Below are positions 49,650-61,500 of a stretch of DNA of 64,000 bases, piece after piece. Numbering within the stretch: position 1 is the stretch's first letter; each line of letters starts with the position of its first letter. The translations under genes were made by a program, and so were the position numbers. This DNA is from Euleptes europaea (Eukaryota; Chordata; Lepidosauria; Squamata; Sphaerodactylidae): assembly GCF_029931775.1 (NCBI RefSeq), contig NC_079324.1:61139268-61203267 (forward strand), written 5' to 3'. The notes beneath the pieces are model-generated. The model worked only from the letters and a program-made list of their open reading frames with translations, made no database searches and was not told the DNA's origin.

Positions 49650-51250
49650 CCAGCTTCAGAGTGGAAGAAACCCTATAGAACCACGGGTGGTGCAGAGAGG
49701 CCCACGGGCTGTCTTCGGTGGCCAGATGTCAGGGCTTTGTGCTCTTGGTATGCCGTGCTTGTTGTTGAGACAGACATGTTAGTGAGTTTGCCCTATTGGT
49801 TTACCCCGACTTTATTGCCGGCATTACTGCTGGATGTTGCTCCCCCCGCCCCCGTCAGGTCTGACTTGTTTGCACTTTGAAGCAATAGTTTGGTATTAAA
49901 TTATTGCTGGAGTAATATACTGCTGTTATGTCCGGGATACTTGAACCAAACGGTGTAGGTGGCAGAGAATAATTATATCTTCCGGGTCATCACTTCCAAT
50001 AGTAGCAAGAGCCATCTTCTGTTGGGGTCTGAAAAGGTTGATGCTTGGCTTCTCTTCTCTCCCCCCTTCCCCACACCATGCTCAAAAGCAGGAATGGAAT
50101 GTCTTTTTTTTTACATACAAATGATTAGATTTGTGTTCCTCTTTAATACAGATCCACCAATCATCTCCCACCCAAGTTTCTGAAAGACCCTACCATCAGG
50201 CGTTGCTAACATTTAATTTTTTTCCGAGAAACAGCAACAAAACAGTGTAAGAGAACACCATTCCGATGCAGATTAAATTGAAAGGGGGAGGGGAAGCTAA
50301 CTAACAACAGAGATCATAGCATATTCTTTTGGAAAGCCTTCGAAATTAAGTTCTTGCCCTGGTTTTAAACACTGATTAAAAAATTTTTGTACTTTTTAAA
50401 ATACTTTTTTGGTTTTATTGTTTATATTTGTATTTTATTTGTGAGCCTGCCTCGAACCCCTTTTTGAAAGTGGAAAGGCAGCATAGAAATTGCCTAAATA
50501 TGAATAGCCAATAACATACAAATAGTGTAACTTTTGAAAAGATCCCCTTGAGCCTCTGCACTCTTAAAGTTTGAAAACCTTGTCTGTAGGAAAATAACCC
50601 TTGGGTGAAAAAAACTAGTCCTTCCTGCCAAAGAAACCATTATTTAATATACTCTTTTTATAGCTCTTAAACTGTGTGGATGTATGTATATCATGAATAA
50701 ATTAGATGAGACCCAGTTGGGGCTGAGTTCAAATCCTGGTGCAACCAGCTGTAGCTCTTGTTTCAGACTAGATCCCTTTTGTGCTTGCTCAGAAGTTATA
50801 CTGAGAATTGGAAAGAAAATTACGCTTGGGACATTAGTAGAGTGCCAACCCAGCACATTTGAAGACTTGTGTGAAAATATTTATTCATAAAAGTTTAAAA
50901 TGTGTGAGGGGTTTTTTTGGGTGGGGGTGTCACTTAATAATAGTTGACAAAACCCCATTTGCTTTGTTTCAGAGCTTATCTGCTTTAGTATTAACACGGT
51001 TTTGCATTAAGAGTTCTTTTTGTGGAAATCATTTTTGGAGGCTGAAAGATTCTGGGATGTAATTGAGTTGGAGGGTGTTTCAGAGTTTGTGTGTGTGTAT
51101 TGTAACAAGGAATTCTGCTTTGGGGGACATACTGGTGTGTCCCCACCCCCAGAATGGAAATAGAGTATTTCCATCCTTAAACTACTGGGCATTTGTTAGA
51201 ATCCTCAAAATTCCTGCAAGTATTTTGGAAGTCTATAATACCAAGCATCT
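49650..51250. other. Intergenic DNA, mostly unique
   Basis: About 50380-50500 resembles a LINE tail (GTGAGCCTGCCTCGAACCCC). The rest shows no gene or clear repeat. Confidence 0.35.
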
Positions 51251-51475
51251 GTATAGCCCTTCCAGTATTCAAAGTGCTTCATATACATGACTTTGATCAA
51301 TTCCTTACAACAGTCCTATAAGGTAGGCCAGTATTATCCCCGTATTGCAAATTGGGGCTGAGGCAGAGAGAGGCTTCCTTAACACTGCCTAGTGAGTTCA
51401 TGGCAGAGATGAGAATTTAACTGAGAATCTTGTAGATCGCAGTTCATTCTCTTCCCCACTATCTTGGCGGCTCTT
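51250..51475 (-). mobile_element. Old MIR/L2-like remnant
   Basis: Complement of a MIR-like core: CAACAGTCCTATAAGGTAGG, then GGGGCTGAGGCAGAGAG. Confidence 0.5.
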
Positions 51476-51479
51476 GGCC

Positions 51480-52745
51480 TCGTGATAACATACACATTTT
51501 CCCGTAAGTCCCCAGCTTCCATTGTTGCATGCACACCTTTGAAAATGTAGTCACTGAATTTTTTTTAAATGTTGCTGTAAGAGATGTAAAAGAGGCTTAA
51601 ATGACATACGTTGTTGCCTCTCTGGCATCCAGGGCTGACAGAATACTTGAAATAGTTCAACTTTTTTTTTTTTTTGCATTTTTGGGACAGCTGTTTTTCA
51701 AATAAGAATATTGTAGAATAAAAGGTGAACAATTTGCAAAGTGTTCAGCATCTGCTCTGTGGAGGGATGCAGAAGCAAGAGCATTGTCTGGGAAGACCCG
51801 AGTTTGCTGCAAACACATGAGTCTGCACAACAGGAGTGACGCTGATTGTTTCTAGAAAGCCATCCGTGTCCCCTTTGCAGGGTAGCGTAAGCAATTAAAT
51901 AAAAAGGCAGGACTGGACTCGAGGGTGCAGTATACATTTCAGGGTGGTTGGGAAGAGGGAGGGGAAACAGACGCACACACAAGAGCGGTCTTTTTATTAA
52001 CTTTTTTTAAAAATTCATATTGGGATGTGAATCTGCTGCCTTTTTTTAATACTTCCAGAAGCAATGCTTTTGCCAGACAAGATATACGTCTGAATAATCC
52101 AGGCACGTTAAAAGGTAAATCAGGTTCCACTTTTTATGATGGAGTTATTTTAATGATGACTTGTTTAGAAATGTGACTATTAGCCTATTATAAATGCGAC
52201 TATTAGCCACATAGGTAACCTGGGGGGGGGGTGAATCGTTTATATGTACTGATTTTGACACAGCCAAAGAAGAATTTTATCCCTGGATTTTTTGCAAGTG
52301 CAGTGGGATCTTGTCAGTATCACCTCCCCCCCCCAAAAAATAATAATTTATTTCTGCTGTATCTCGGGAAGGATGAACTGTAGAAAACTGTGGTTAATAA
52401 ACAGACGTAGTTCTTTATGCATGCTATCAGGTTTGGGTTTGGGTTTTTTAATCACACTTCTCTGAATAATTTGTACCTTCTCTTGTTTGACAATAATTGC
52501 TAAGATGACTAAAATGAAACTAGAAAATTAAAATTATTTTTCCAGTTTACTCAGTCTGCAGTTTTGTCTGTCTCTTTCGGCCAAAGACGGCATCTGTTTC
52601 TCTCTCCTGTCCCACTACTTGTTAGTTAGTTATTTTTGCAGATCGACAATGAAGGAAAACTGGATATGGGTGCTTCTGGGTCGCATCCGTTTAAAAGGTG
52701 GCTCTCTGCCTCAAGGAGCTTACAGCCGCAACTTCTTAAAAGAGA
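51480..52745. other. Intergenic AT-rich unique DNA
   Basis: No gene is seen. Poly-T tract at 51661-51675. Confidence 0.35.
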
Positions 52746-52755
52746 CCATCTAGCC

Positions 52756-52999
52756 CACTGATTCCCAACCGGGGGTCCGCGAAACAAAGTTATAAACCCA
52801 TAATAAATTAATATTTTCAATTAAAAGTTCTCTATTATAAAAATATATTCAAATATTATTCTAAGTTTAATGTTTAAATAACAGTTATGATTAAAGTTTA
52901 TTTTCAAATTCTCTGAATTTTTATTTTGAACCTTGGGGTTTCTGCACCGAACAAAAAAGTCCTAGTGGTCCCTGGTCAAAAAAAGGTTGGGAACCACTG
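52756..52999. mobile_element. hAT-type element with perfect 8-bp duplication
   Basis: The ends CACTGATTCCCAACC and GGTTGGGAACCACTG are inverted repeats. Both flanks are ATCTAGCC (52748-52755 and 53000-53007). The interior is AT-rich and non-coding. The TSD length and the CAGTGGTTCCCAACC-type end indicate hAT. Confidence 0.93.
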
Positions 53000-53009
53000 A
53001 TCTAGCCTC

Positions 53010-53220
53010 TTTTCAGCAGAGGCTAGATGGCCATCTGTCAGCAATGCTGATTCTATGATGTTAGGCAGATCATGAGAGGGAGGGCATCTTGGCCATCTTC
53101 TGGGCATGGAGTAGGGGGTCACTGGGGGTGTGTGGGGGAGGTAGTTGTGAACTTCCTGCATTGTGCAGGAGGTTGGAATAGATGACCCTGGTGCTCCCTT
53201 CCAACTCTGATTCTATGACA
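53010..53220 (+). mobile_element. CR1-type LINE 3' end
   Basis: It contains GGCCATCTGTCAGCAATGC and ends AACTCTGATTCTATGA, the CR1 terminus. It directly abuts the hAT copy above. Confidence 0.85.
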
Positions 53221-53269
53221 AGTGAAAAGCAAAGGTGACTGAGTTAAGTGCAGCTTATTAATGTAGTTA

Positions 53270-53442
53270 CTTCATCTTTCTCCCCCTTTCTTCCCAATGG
53301 GGATCTAAATTGGCTTACAACATTCTTCCCTTCTCCATTTCACCCTCACTACAACCCTACAAGGTAGGTAGGTTATATGTGACTGGCCCAAGGTCTTCCA
53401 AATCCTAGTCCAACACTCTGACCACTACACAATGCTGGCTCT
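53270..53442 (-). mobile_element. MIR-like SINE
   Basis: Minus copy, short, with the head complement CTGACCACTACACAATGCTGG written here in part (GACCACTACACAATGC). Confidence 0.6.
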
Positions 53443-53844
53443 TCCTATGGAATGCTTTAAAAAACAGCGGCTTAGATGGAAATTGAATTAAATTGAATGT
53501 GGCAAGCTGTTAGTCACCAGATCTGCAGTACGACACACAGCCCTTTTGTGTTCTGAGATGGGAGGAAGTGGTTAGAAATGGAAACGCTCGCCTTCAAAGA
53601 GCATTCAAAGAGGAAACGTTTGCTCGCAGGAGACTTGACGGCGGGCCTAAGGCAAGGAAAGCTCACAAGAGGTGTGTCAATTACAATGGCTTTTTCATTG
53701 GCCAAACAGATAGGTGCTGCCGTTCCAGTGTAGTCCCTGGGGTGTAGCCCTCTGCATGTGATCAGAGGCACTCCTTAATATTACTTCAGGGGTTCCTGGC
53801 TGCACCTTGGCATTCCAAAAGAGGCTTGAGTGGGTGACTCCTTA

Positions 53845-54422
53845 CAATTTCCTTCCCTTCCCCTCCCCACAACAGACACCCTGTGTGGAGAGACTTTGCC
53901 CATGTAACACAGGGGAGCTGGAAACCATTGAGCATGTGTTTTTTAGATGTCCCCTCCACAAGTCAGCCCGCTTCAATATTATTGACCCTTTAGGGAAATG
54001 GGCTCTGGTGATGAGGGTGAATGGACCAAAAGGTTTCCCCAATCACCACCCAGGTCGCAAAATATTGTGCAGTAGCAATGAAGCTTCATCGCCTTAATGT
54101 ACATTCCTTAATCTGTGGAAATGTAATATTGGGTGATTCCTAATTTTGTTGGTCTTGGTTGTAAAAATCTACTCTGTATGGTCAGTTTGTTTTACCTGTT
54201 TTATCTGGCATACTAGCCGCAAAGAAAATGTATTATTTATTTATTTATTTATCCAGACACCCTGTGAGGTAGGTGGGGCCAAGAGAGTTCAGAGAGAACT
54301 GTGACTAGCCCAAGGCCACCCAGCTGGCTTCACGTGTAGGAGTGGGGAAGCCAACCCGGTTCTCCAGATCAGAGTCCACAGCTCCAAACCACCGCTGTTA
54401 ACCACTACACCATGCTGGCTCT
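53845..54422 (-). mobile_element. MIR/CORE-like SINE split by a LINE
   Basis: The SINE tail side runs from 53845 to 53885 and resumes at 54254, ending with the head complement AACCACTACACCATGCTGG. The interruption is a LINE end flanked by a 13-base duplication. Confidence 0.88.
53886..54253 (+). mobile_element. 5'-truncated LINE with 13-bp target-site duplication
   Basis: The flanks CAGACACCCTGTG at 53873-53885 and 54254-54266 are identical. The 5' end reads in frame as LCPCNTGELETIEHVFFRCP, a C-C-H-C pattern like the zinc-knuckle region at the end of LINE reverse transcriptases. It ends in a (TTTA)n tail. The clade is not certain. Confidence 0.85.
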
Positions 54423-54424
54423 AA

Positions 54425-54900
54425 AGCTCATCATAAAGCTCATCTTAACTGTCAAGCCCCTTCAGAGAAGGGCAGGCCCAGGCCCTGGGACATCTTGAGA
54501 CCCTCGGACGGCTGCTGCAGGTCAGGTTGCACAAGGCCACGCTGGACATCTGGCATAAGACAGCTTTGCGTGTCCGTATTGCCATGTGTGCAAATTCTTT
54601 GCAAGCTCCTTCTCATAGTACCAAAGGAAGCCAATGTCAGAACTCGGGGAAGTTGGCGGTGGCCCCCCCTGAACACGCGTGCTTCTTTTGCCGTAAAGTT
54701 CTGCCCAGGCCCATATCTTGCACAAGGAACACTGACTGGGGAAGGGTTGAGATGTGTTTGCAAACCAGGTTCTCGGCTTGATCGCCAACTCTTGTGCGCC
54801 CCAAAGGCACCGAATGAGCAAGCCAAGAGATGTCAGTCAGGTCAGGGGGGGCCTGTGCGCCACTCCTTCCTGTCTACCATCTCTGGCTGCTCAGCCACTG
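54425..54900. other. Unassigned intergenic DNA
   Basis: Moderately GC-rich and apparently unique. Both strands have open frames without family resemblance. It may be an old repeat I do not recognise. Confidence 0.3.
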
Positions 54901-54904
54901 AGCC

Positions 54905-55305
54905 GGAAGCTGAAGCTGGAGGGTGAGAGATTCAAAACTGATAAAAGGAAGTCTTTCTTAACACAACGCATAGTTAAATTGTGGAACTCCCTGCCCCAGG
55001 ATGTGGGGATGGCTGCCAACTTCGGAGGCTTTAAGAGGGGAGTGGACACGTTCATGGAGGAGAGGGCTATCCATGGCTACTAGTCAAGATGGGATACCAG
55101 TCATGATGCATACCTATTCTCTCCAGGATCAGAGGAACATGCCTATTATATTAGGTGCTGTGGAACACAGGCAGGATAATGCTGCTGCAGTCGTCTTGTT
55201 TGTGGGCTTCCTAGAAGCACCTGGTTGGCCGCTGTGTGAACAGACTGCTGGATTTGATGGGCCTGGGTCTGATCCAGCAGGGCTTTTCTTATGTTCTTAA
55301 GCTCT
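54905..55305 (+). mobile_element. CR1-type LINE 3' end
   Basis: Well preserved: GCTGAAGCTGGAGGGTGAG, ACTCCCTGCCCCAGGATGTG, CTGGTTGGCCGCTGTGTGAA, ending GCTTTTCTTATGTTCTTAA. It lies 180 bases beyond the MORN3 stop codon. Confidence 0.92.
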
Positions 55306-55484
55306 TGAGAAAAGAAAAGGAGGGACTAGCGGAGGCACCAGATATGTACTTGCAGAGGGTATCGGTCAGGGCGGCCTCTCTGTCCAGGGCCAGAGTTCGT
55401 GATATGGACTTTGTGCAAAAGAAAACACCGTTGTGCAGCATGGGGGGATTGTCGCTGTCTTCTTTCTTTCAGAGGCCGGGCCTT

Positions 55485-55553
55485 TCATTCCTCAGTACTG
55501 GTGAAACTTACAACGGCTTCTTCCAACACACCCTCTGGGTCCGCCAGTTCGAT
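55485..55553 (-). CDS. MORN3: MORN3 last coding exon
   Basis: This short exon encodes IELADPEGVLEEAVVSF, then TSTEE and a TGA stop. The acceptor is TTATTCCAG after a T-rich tract. It aligns with human VKILDPDGVLAEALAMF and the acidic end. Only about 180 bases separate the stop from a CR1 3' end at 54905-55305, so the 3' UTR is short or includes repeat sequence. Confidence 0.9.
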   Translation of the reverse strand: MELADPEGVLEEAVVSFTSTEE

Positions 55554-58500
55554 CTGGAATAAAAACACACGCACAAAACGTGTTACGTTGAGTGGGGTGG
55601 GCAGCTTGGCATCCTGTAGGTGTGCCCAGCTTTTATTTGACATGGATCAGTGTCATTATCTTTACTTAAACGCAAGTCCAGTTTGTCATAGAATGCTAAA
55701 CTCATGTTCTACATCTCTGGCTGTTACATTTTTAAGATCCTCAGTAGACAATCCATAAAATTTTGTGGCAATGTTTTAAGTGCTTAAAATCTGACAAACG
55801 GGGCTTTAGCCCACAAGAGCTTCTGCGGGACTAAAATCTCACAAGTCTTTAAGGTGTCACTAGACTCCTCTTTCTTTGTTATCACAGTAGTCCTTACCAC
55901 AGTTTTGCAAGGCAGGCCAGTATCAATACCTCCCTTGAATCATGCTTGTACAAGAGTCCTTTCAGCTGTGTGCTTGATTATGCACACCCAATCCACTGTA
56001 CATGAACACAGTCCAAACACCATTGCGTGAACACATGAAGCTGCCATGAAGAGCCAGCATGGTGTACTGGTTAAGAGCAGTGGTTTGGAGAACCGGGTTT
56101 GATTCCCCACTTCTCCACATGAGCGGCGGCAGAGGCTTATCTGGTGAACTGGATTTGTTTCCCCACTCTGCACACAAAGCCAGCTGGGTGACCGTGGGCT
56201 ACTCACAGTTCTCTGAACTCTCTCAGCCCCACCTACCTCACAGGGTGTCTGCTGTGGGAAGGGGAAGGTGATTGTAAGCTGGCTTGATTCTCCCTTAAGT
56301 GGTAGAGAAAGTCGGCATATAAAAACCAACTCTTCTTATACTGAGTCAGACCCTGGGGCTATCATGGTCAGTCTTGTCTACTCTGACTGGCAGACGCTCT
56401 CCAAAGTCTTGACTTCACGTACTACTGGATTCTTTTAACTGGAGATGTTGGGGATTTAACCTGGGAACTTCTGCATGCCAGGCAGATACTCTATCATTAA
56501 GCCATGGCCCCCTCCCAGTCAGTCTCCAGCGCTCTTTCCCCTCCTCAAGGAAGCTGGGCATCTTGAATATGCCACTGTTGGGGGAAGAACAACTATGAAA
56601 CCCCTTATCACGAGATAACAAACTGGAGAAAACAAGACCTGAATGCCAATGATGTAACAAGTCCATGTAAGGCAAACATTTTGAAGTATAGTACTCCCGT
56701 GATTCTTGATTGTTCCTCAGTACAGAGCTCTTTTATTTTTGTTGTTCCATAGCAACCAATTACAATTTATTTATTATTTGTACCATGCCCCGGGCTGGGG
56801 TTGATTGCAAACTTATCAAAAAATATGCAAACATCAAGGCATCGCACCCTCTAAAAAAGGGAAAGGGAGCAGGGATGTCAGCAAGTCCAGCCCTGGAGGA
56901 GGCTGCAATCAGCCAGCGTTCCCAGCCAAGGCAGCAGTAACAGCGTACAAGGAAGCAAAATGATATGCAAATCCTGGAATCTTGTGGCACACGCAAGGGC
57001 AGGAAAATTGTCAAGATCTCAGCATGGAGGACGTTTATCTCAGCATGAATGTGGGCTAGATCCATGGATCTGTTTTGCTAACTGTACTTTGCCCTGGTGC
57101 AAGGAGCCTCCCCCGTGGCAAGAGCAGGGGCGGGCTCCTTGCAGTAAGGGGAAAGTGCCCCCATCAGTGGAACGGTTCTGCAGGATCCAACCTTATGATC
57201 ATTGGCTGGAGAGCCCACTCGATCTAATTGACAGGCAATCCAGATGCAAACCTGATAGAGAATCTGCACCTTCATAGGAGAAGCAAATGAGCAGCAGAGG
57301 CAGGGCTTTTTTGATGGTGGTGCCTCAGCAAGGGAATGTCCCCCTGGCATCCTTTAGCCTGGCTCCTTCTCTTTTGCATTTAGGAGAAGAGGTTTAGACA
57401 TCCCCAGGCCTTTTGTGGCAATCAAGTGCTGTTTTGTTCCATCTTGTGCCCTGATAACTCTTGTTGTACCTAACGGGGAGTGTCACCTTCCTCCGGCTCT
57501 GCATCCAAGCCACCATTCACACATAGCAGCAGCGGTGGGGTGGGGAGTTTCATCCTCTTATCCTCAAAGGGGGAGGAAGGCCCCTTGTTCTTGCATACCA
57601 ACTTGGCAGGAGCAAGGGTCAGTTGAAAAGTCTGCGACCCAAACAGCTGCACATCTCTACTCGGGTATGCTCAGATTAAGGGAAGTGTAACGTGACCCAC
57701 AGAATTCCCTCAAATTCTCAAGGCCAATTGGCAGGATCCCCCTCCCCAATCAAAGGGCCCCTGTCTGACTCACACATTACCTTTGGAATCGGATACTGAG
57801 TTGGTGCGGGCGCTTCATCGCGGCCAAAGTCAATCATGGTCCCACACTTGGGCATATCATCCACCCAGAACCCTTCAAAGAGCTGCCCTGAATCCAAATA
57901 GAAGAACTTTCCTGGCCCATTTTTCTTCCCATTCTTCCAGGAACCTTCGTACCGGTTTTCATTTTCTGCAACGGAATGCGGGGATATTGTCAGAGAAGCT
58001 GCTTTGGTAATGCGGCACACCCGAAACCTGCTGGCCCTCTCAAACCCCGAATCATCTCCGTGTTCACTCAGGTTATTACACCAGACCTGTGATCCTGAGC
58101 ACACCTACTTGGGAGTCAGTCCCATTGAAACCAATGGGTTGAATACTACAGATCTGTTCTGCGCCATTTATTTTAATGATTAAGCTACAATGTGGGAATT
58201 GATTTTAATAAGATGTTTTTAATTGATACATGTATATCTGTGATTTTATTGTTGTTTCCTGCCCTGAGCCTGGTCAGGGAGGGTGGGCTAGAAATATAAT
58301 AAAATTTTAAAAATTGTTCACTTTCCCCCCTGGCATGAGGACCCCTTCCTGACTCTCAGGCCATTTATGCTTGGTAATTAGCAGCGCGTTCCAGGCTGAA
58401 TTGCCCCACATATTTTTTTGAGTTTTTCACAGTGAACCATCGTTCAGGAAGTGAGTGTGAAGCCGGCACATGCCTGCTTCACATTTCTTAAGAGCCCCTT

Positions 58501-61500
58501 TGACGCAACCTTTTGTGTTTGCTCCATCCCCACAGCGAAGAATCCCCTCAAGGAAACATGCAAAATCACAGCTGTGTATTAGCTACGAAACCGGCAATTG
58601 CTAATGACTATGCAAACAAGGAGAAGGCGAGTGGGATGGTGGTGGAATTTCTCCTCTTGCATCAGGACCGTGAATAGTCATTTTAAAGGTTATATTTTTT
58701 TAAAAGAGCCTTGAGTGAGCTTCAAAACTGACCCTGCATAAATGGCCTCAGGGAAAGGTTCACTGTGCTGGGGGGAAATGGTAGTATTAGAAGAAGGCAT
58801 CCCACCAAAAAGAATCTACTTCTGAATAAGCATACTAAGGAATAAGATGGAGGCACGGGGACAGGAGTTTGGTGAGTAAGGATGGAAATAAGCCAGACAC
58901 AGATGTTGCAAAGCTACACTCTCTCTTGGCATTGCCTTTAAATTCCTGATTGCCACAATTTTATAATACGTTTGTTAGCTATATGTTGCTTTCAATTTCG
59001 CTTTGTATTTTAAAACATCTTCTTTAATTAACATGAAATTTCCCTGTTTAGCAAAATCATGACTCAGGAGCGAAGTGTGAATTTTGTTTTCCTGTCCTGG
59101 TATAAACGGTTAAAACGCTTGTTAACGATTGCCAGGAAGACAGGCTGACTGTAGTAAACTTGCGGGTCTGTAGAAGTCATCGTAACTTCACTGGCAAAAT
59201 TGAGCCTAAAAGGAAATCCACTGAGTTCATCATCAGTTAGGAACTGTATTGGAAGACTGACCAAGGCTGGGTCAAGGCATTTTGTTCTTGCCAGGAAGAT
59301 ACATCCGTCACCTCCTAGGTGGAACTGTAGATAGGGTTGCCAGGCCCCTCTTCGCCACCGGCGGGAGGTTTTTTGGGGCAGAGGCTGAGGAGGGCGGGGT
59401 TTGGAGAGAGGCAGGACTTCGATGCCATAGAGTCCAATTGCCAAAGCAGCCATTTTCTCCAGGTAAACTGATCTCTATTGTCTAGAGATCAGTTGTAATA
59501 GCGGGAGATCGCCAGCTAGTACTTGGAGGTTGGCAACCCTAACTGTAGAGGAGGTTTTTGGCGAATCTCACCCAATCCTGGGTTTGATATTTTGGACAGG
59601 ATGATGCAGAAGCAGGCTTGGCCACTCTCCCTCTTCCTTACCCTTTCCCAGGGAATCAGGATGCGGTCTGCGTGTGCCTTCTGCAACCTTTGCAACCTTT
59701 TCTGCAGCAGAAGGAGCTCAGCCAGCTCCTCGGGAGTCCCAGGTTTAGAGTTACCCTCCCTGGGCGTGCAGCCAGCACGGGCTACTTGACCTTGCACAGA
59801 ATCTCACTGTGTCAACCCACCCACCCCCCAACGGAAAAATTACTTTTGCTCCTGTTCCTCCCCCCTCCCCAGTTTAAAAATATTGAGTTTAGAGCACATT
59901 TCCAACAGCAGAGCAGACTATAGTATTTAAAACCTGGCCAGTGTGGGGACTGTCCCCGGAAGAGAGCTCAGGGCCCGTTCAAGGGACTCAGTCGCCCCGA
60001 GCAAAGTTCAGCCCTCCTGGGCTCACACCACCTGCTAGGTGCAAGCCGGCTTTGACCTGGCTCGGGCTGGCAGCTGTACAGGCTCTGGAAATGATGCTAG
60101 TCCAGTCCTCCAAAGCTACTATTTCCTTTCAAGGAACTGATCTTTGCAGTCTGGAGATCAGTTGCCATTCCAGGAGATCTCCCAGGCCCCACCGGAAGGT
60201 TAACAACCCTAATTGGCATCTTGGTGGGGAGGGAAAAAACTGAAACACAGATCAGCCAAGAGCATTGCGCAGGAGGTAGGAGCAGTCTATCTGAGCCATA
60301 AAGGCTTAGAATTTCAGCACTCGTGGCAGGGTTCGGAATCCAGCTTTGAGAATGGGGACTCCTAGTTCGAGTGATGCTCTGAGGCCCAGAGAACAGGAAC
60401 CAAAGTTCCCTCGCAAGTGTTGCTGAGGTGGCCCCAACAGGCACTTACTCAGGCGGAAGAGGCCCTGGCCACCCGGCTTGTCTTCTGACCACTGGCCTTC
60501 GTAGATGGACCCGTCCTGGTAGTACATCCTTCCCCATCCGTCTCTTTTCCCTGCATTCCACTCTCCTTCATAATATTCATTGTCCCTATAAAACTTAATT
60601 CCATAGCCCTGAAATTACAGAGGAAGGGGAGAAATATCTGTTTATTTAATTTATATAGAAGAAGTAGAGGACTTGGTTTTTATATGCTGACTTTCTCTAC
60701 CACTTAAGGAAGAATCAAACCGGCTTACAATCACCTTCCCCTCCCCACAACAGACACCTTGTGAGGTAGGTGGGACTGAGAGAGTGTGACTGGCCCAAGG
60801 TCACCCAGCTGGCTTAATGTGTAGGAGTGGGGAAACAAATCCAGTTCTCCAGATTAGACTGTATTGGAAGCTCATTGCCGTTCATGTGGAGGAGTGGGAA
60901 TCGAACCCGGTTCTCCAGATTAGAGTCTGCCGCTTATGTAGAGGATTGGGGAATCAAACCCAGTTCTCCAGGTTAGAGTCCACCACTCCTAACCACTGCT
61001 CTTAACCACTTAGGAAAGAATCAAACCAGCTTACAATCACTTTCCCTTCTCCTCCTCACAACAGACACCTGGTGAGGTAGGTGGGGCTGAAAGAGTGTGT
61101 CTGGCCCAAGGTCACCCAGCTGGCTTCGTGTGTAGGGGTAAGGAAACAAATCCAGTTCACCAGATTAGCCTCCGCCGCTCATGTGGAGGAGTGGGGAATC
61201 GAACCCGGTTCTCCAGATCAGAGTCCACAGCTCCAAACCACTGCACTTAACCACTACACCACGCTGGCTCTCTATACTTGGTTTATATGTTTATACTTGG
61301 TTTACATGTTGCCTTTCTCTTCAATGGGGACACAAAGAGGTAAGTGTCAGGGGTGTCAAACTCAATTGTTACAAGGGCCGAATATGACATAAATGTCACT
61401 TGGTTGGGCTGTACCATGCCTCGCCAGCCCAGATCGAGAGTGAGGGTGGGGGTGGCTGGCTTGTGGGCCGGATAAGAGTTCTCAAGGGGCCAGATCCGGC

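Noticed and set aside
53807-54097. Open frame with a Cys/His pattern as a possible host gene
   Set aside because: It crosses the SINE/LINE junction; the Cys/His part belongs to the inserted LINE end.
54425-54900. Overlapping open frames between MORN3 and the nested SINE
   Set aside because: No family resemblance, no splice consistency, and both strands are open equally.
57718-58104. Single-exon MORN gene
   Set aside because: Only 57781-57965 is coding. The frame continues through the splice sites by chance, and the flanking MORN3 exons join in phase.
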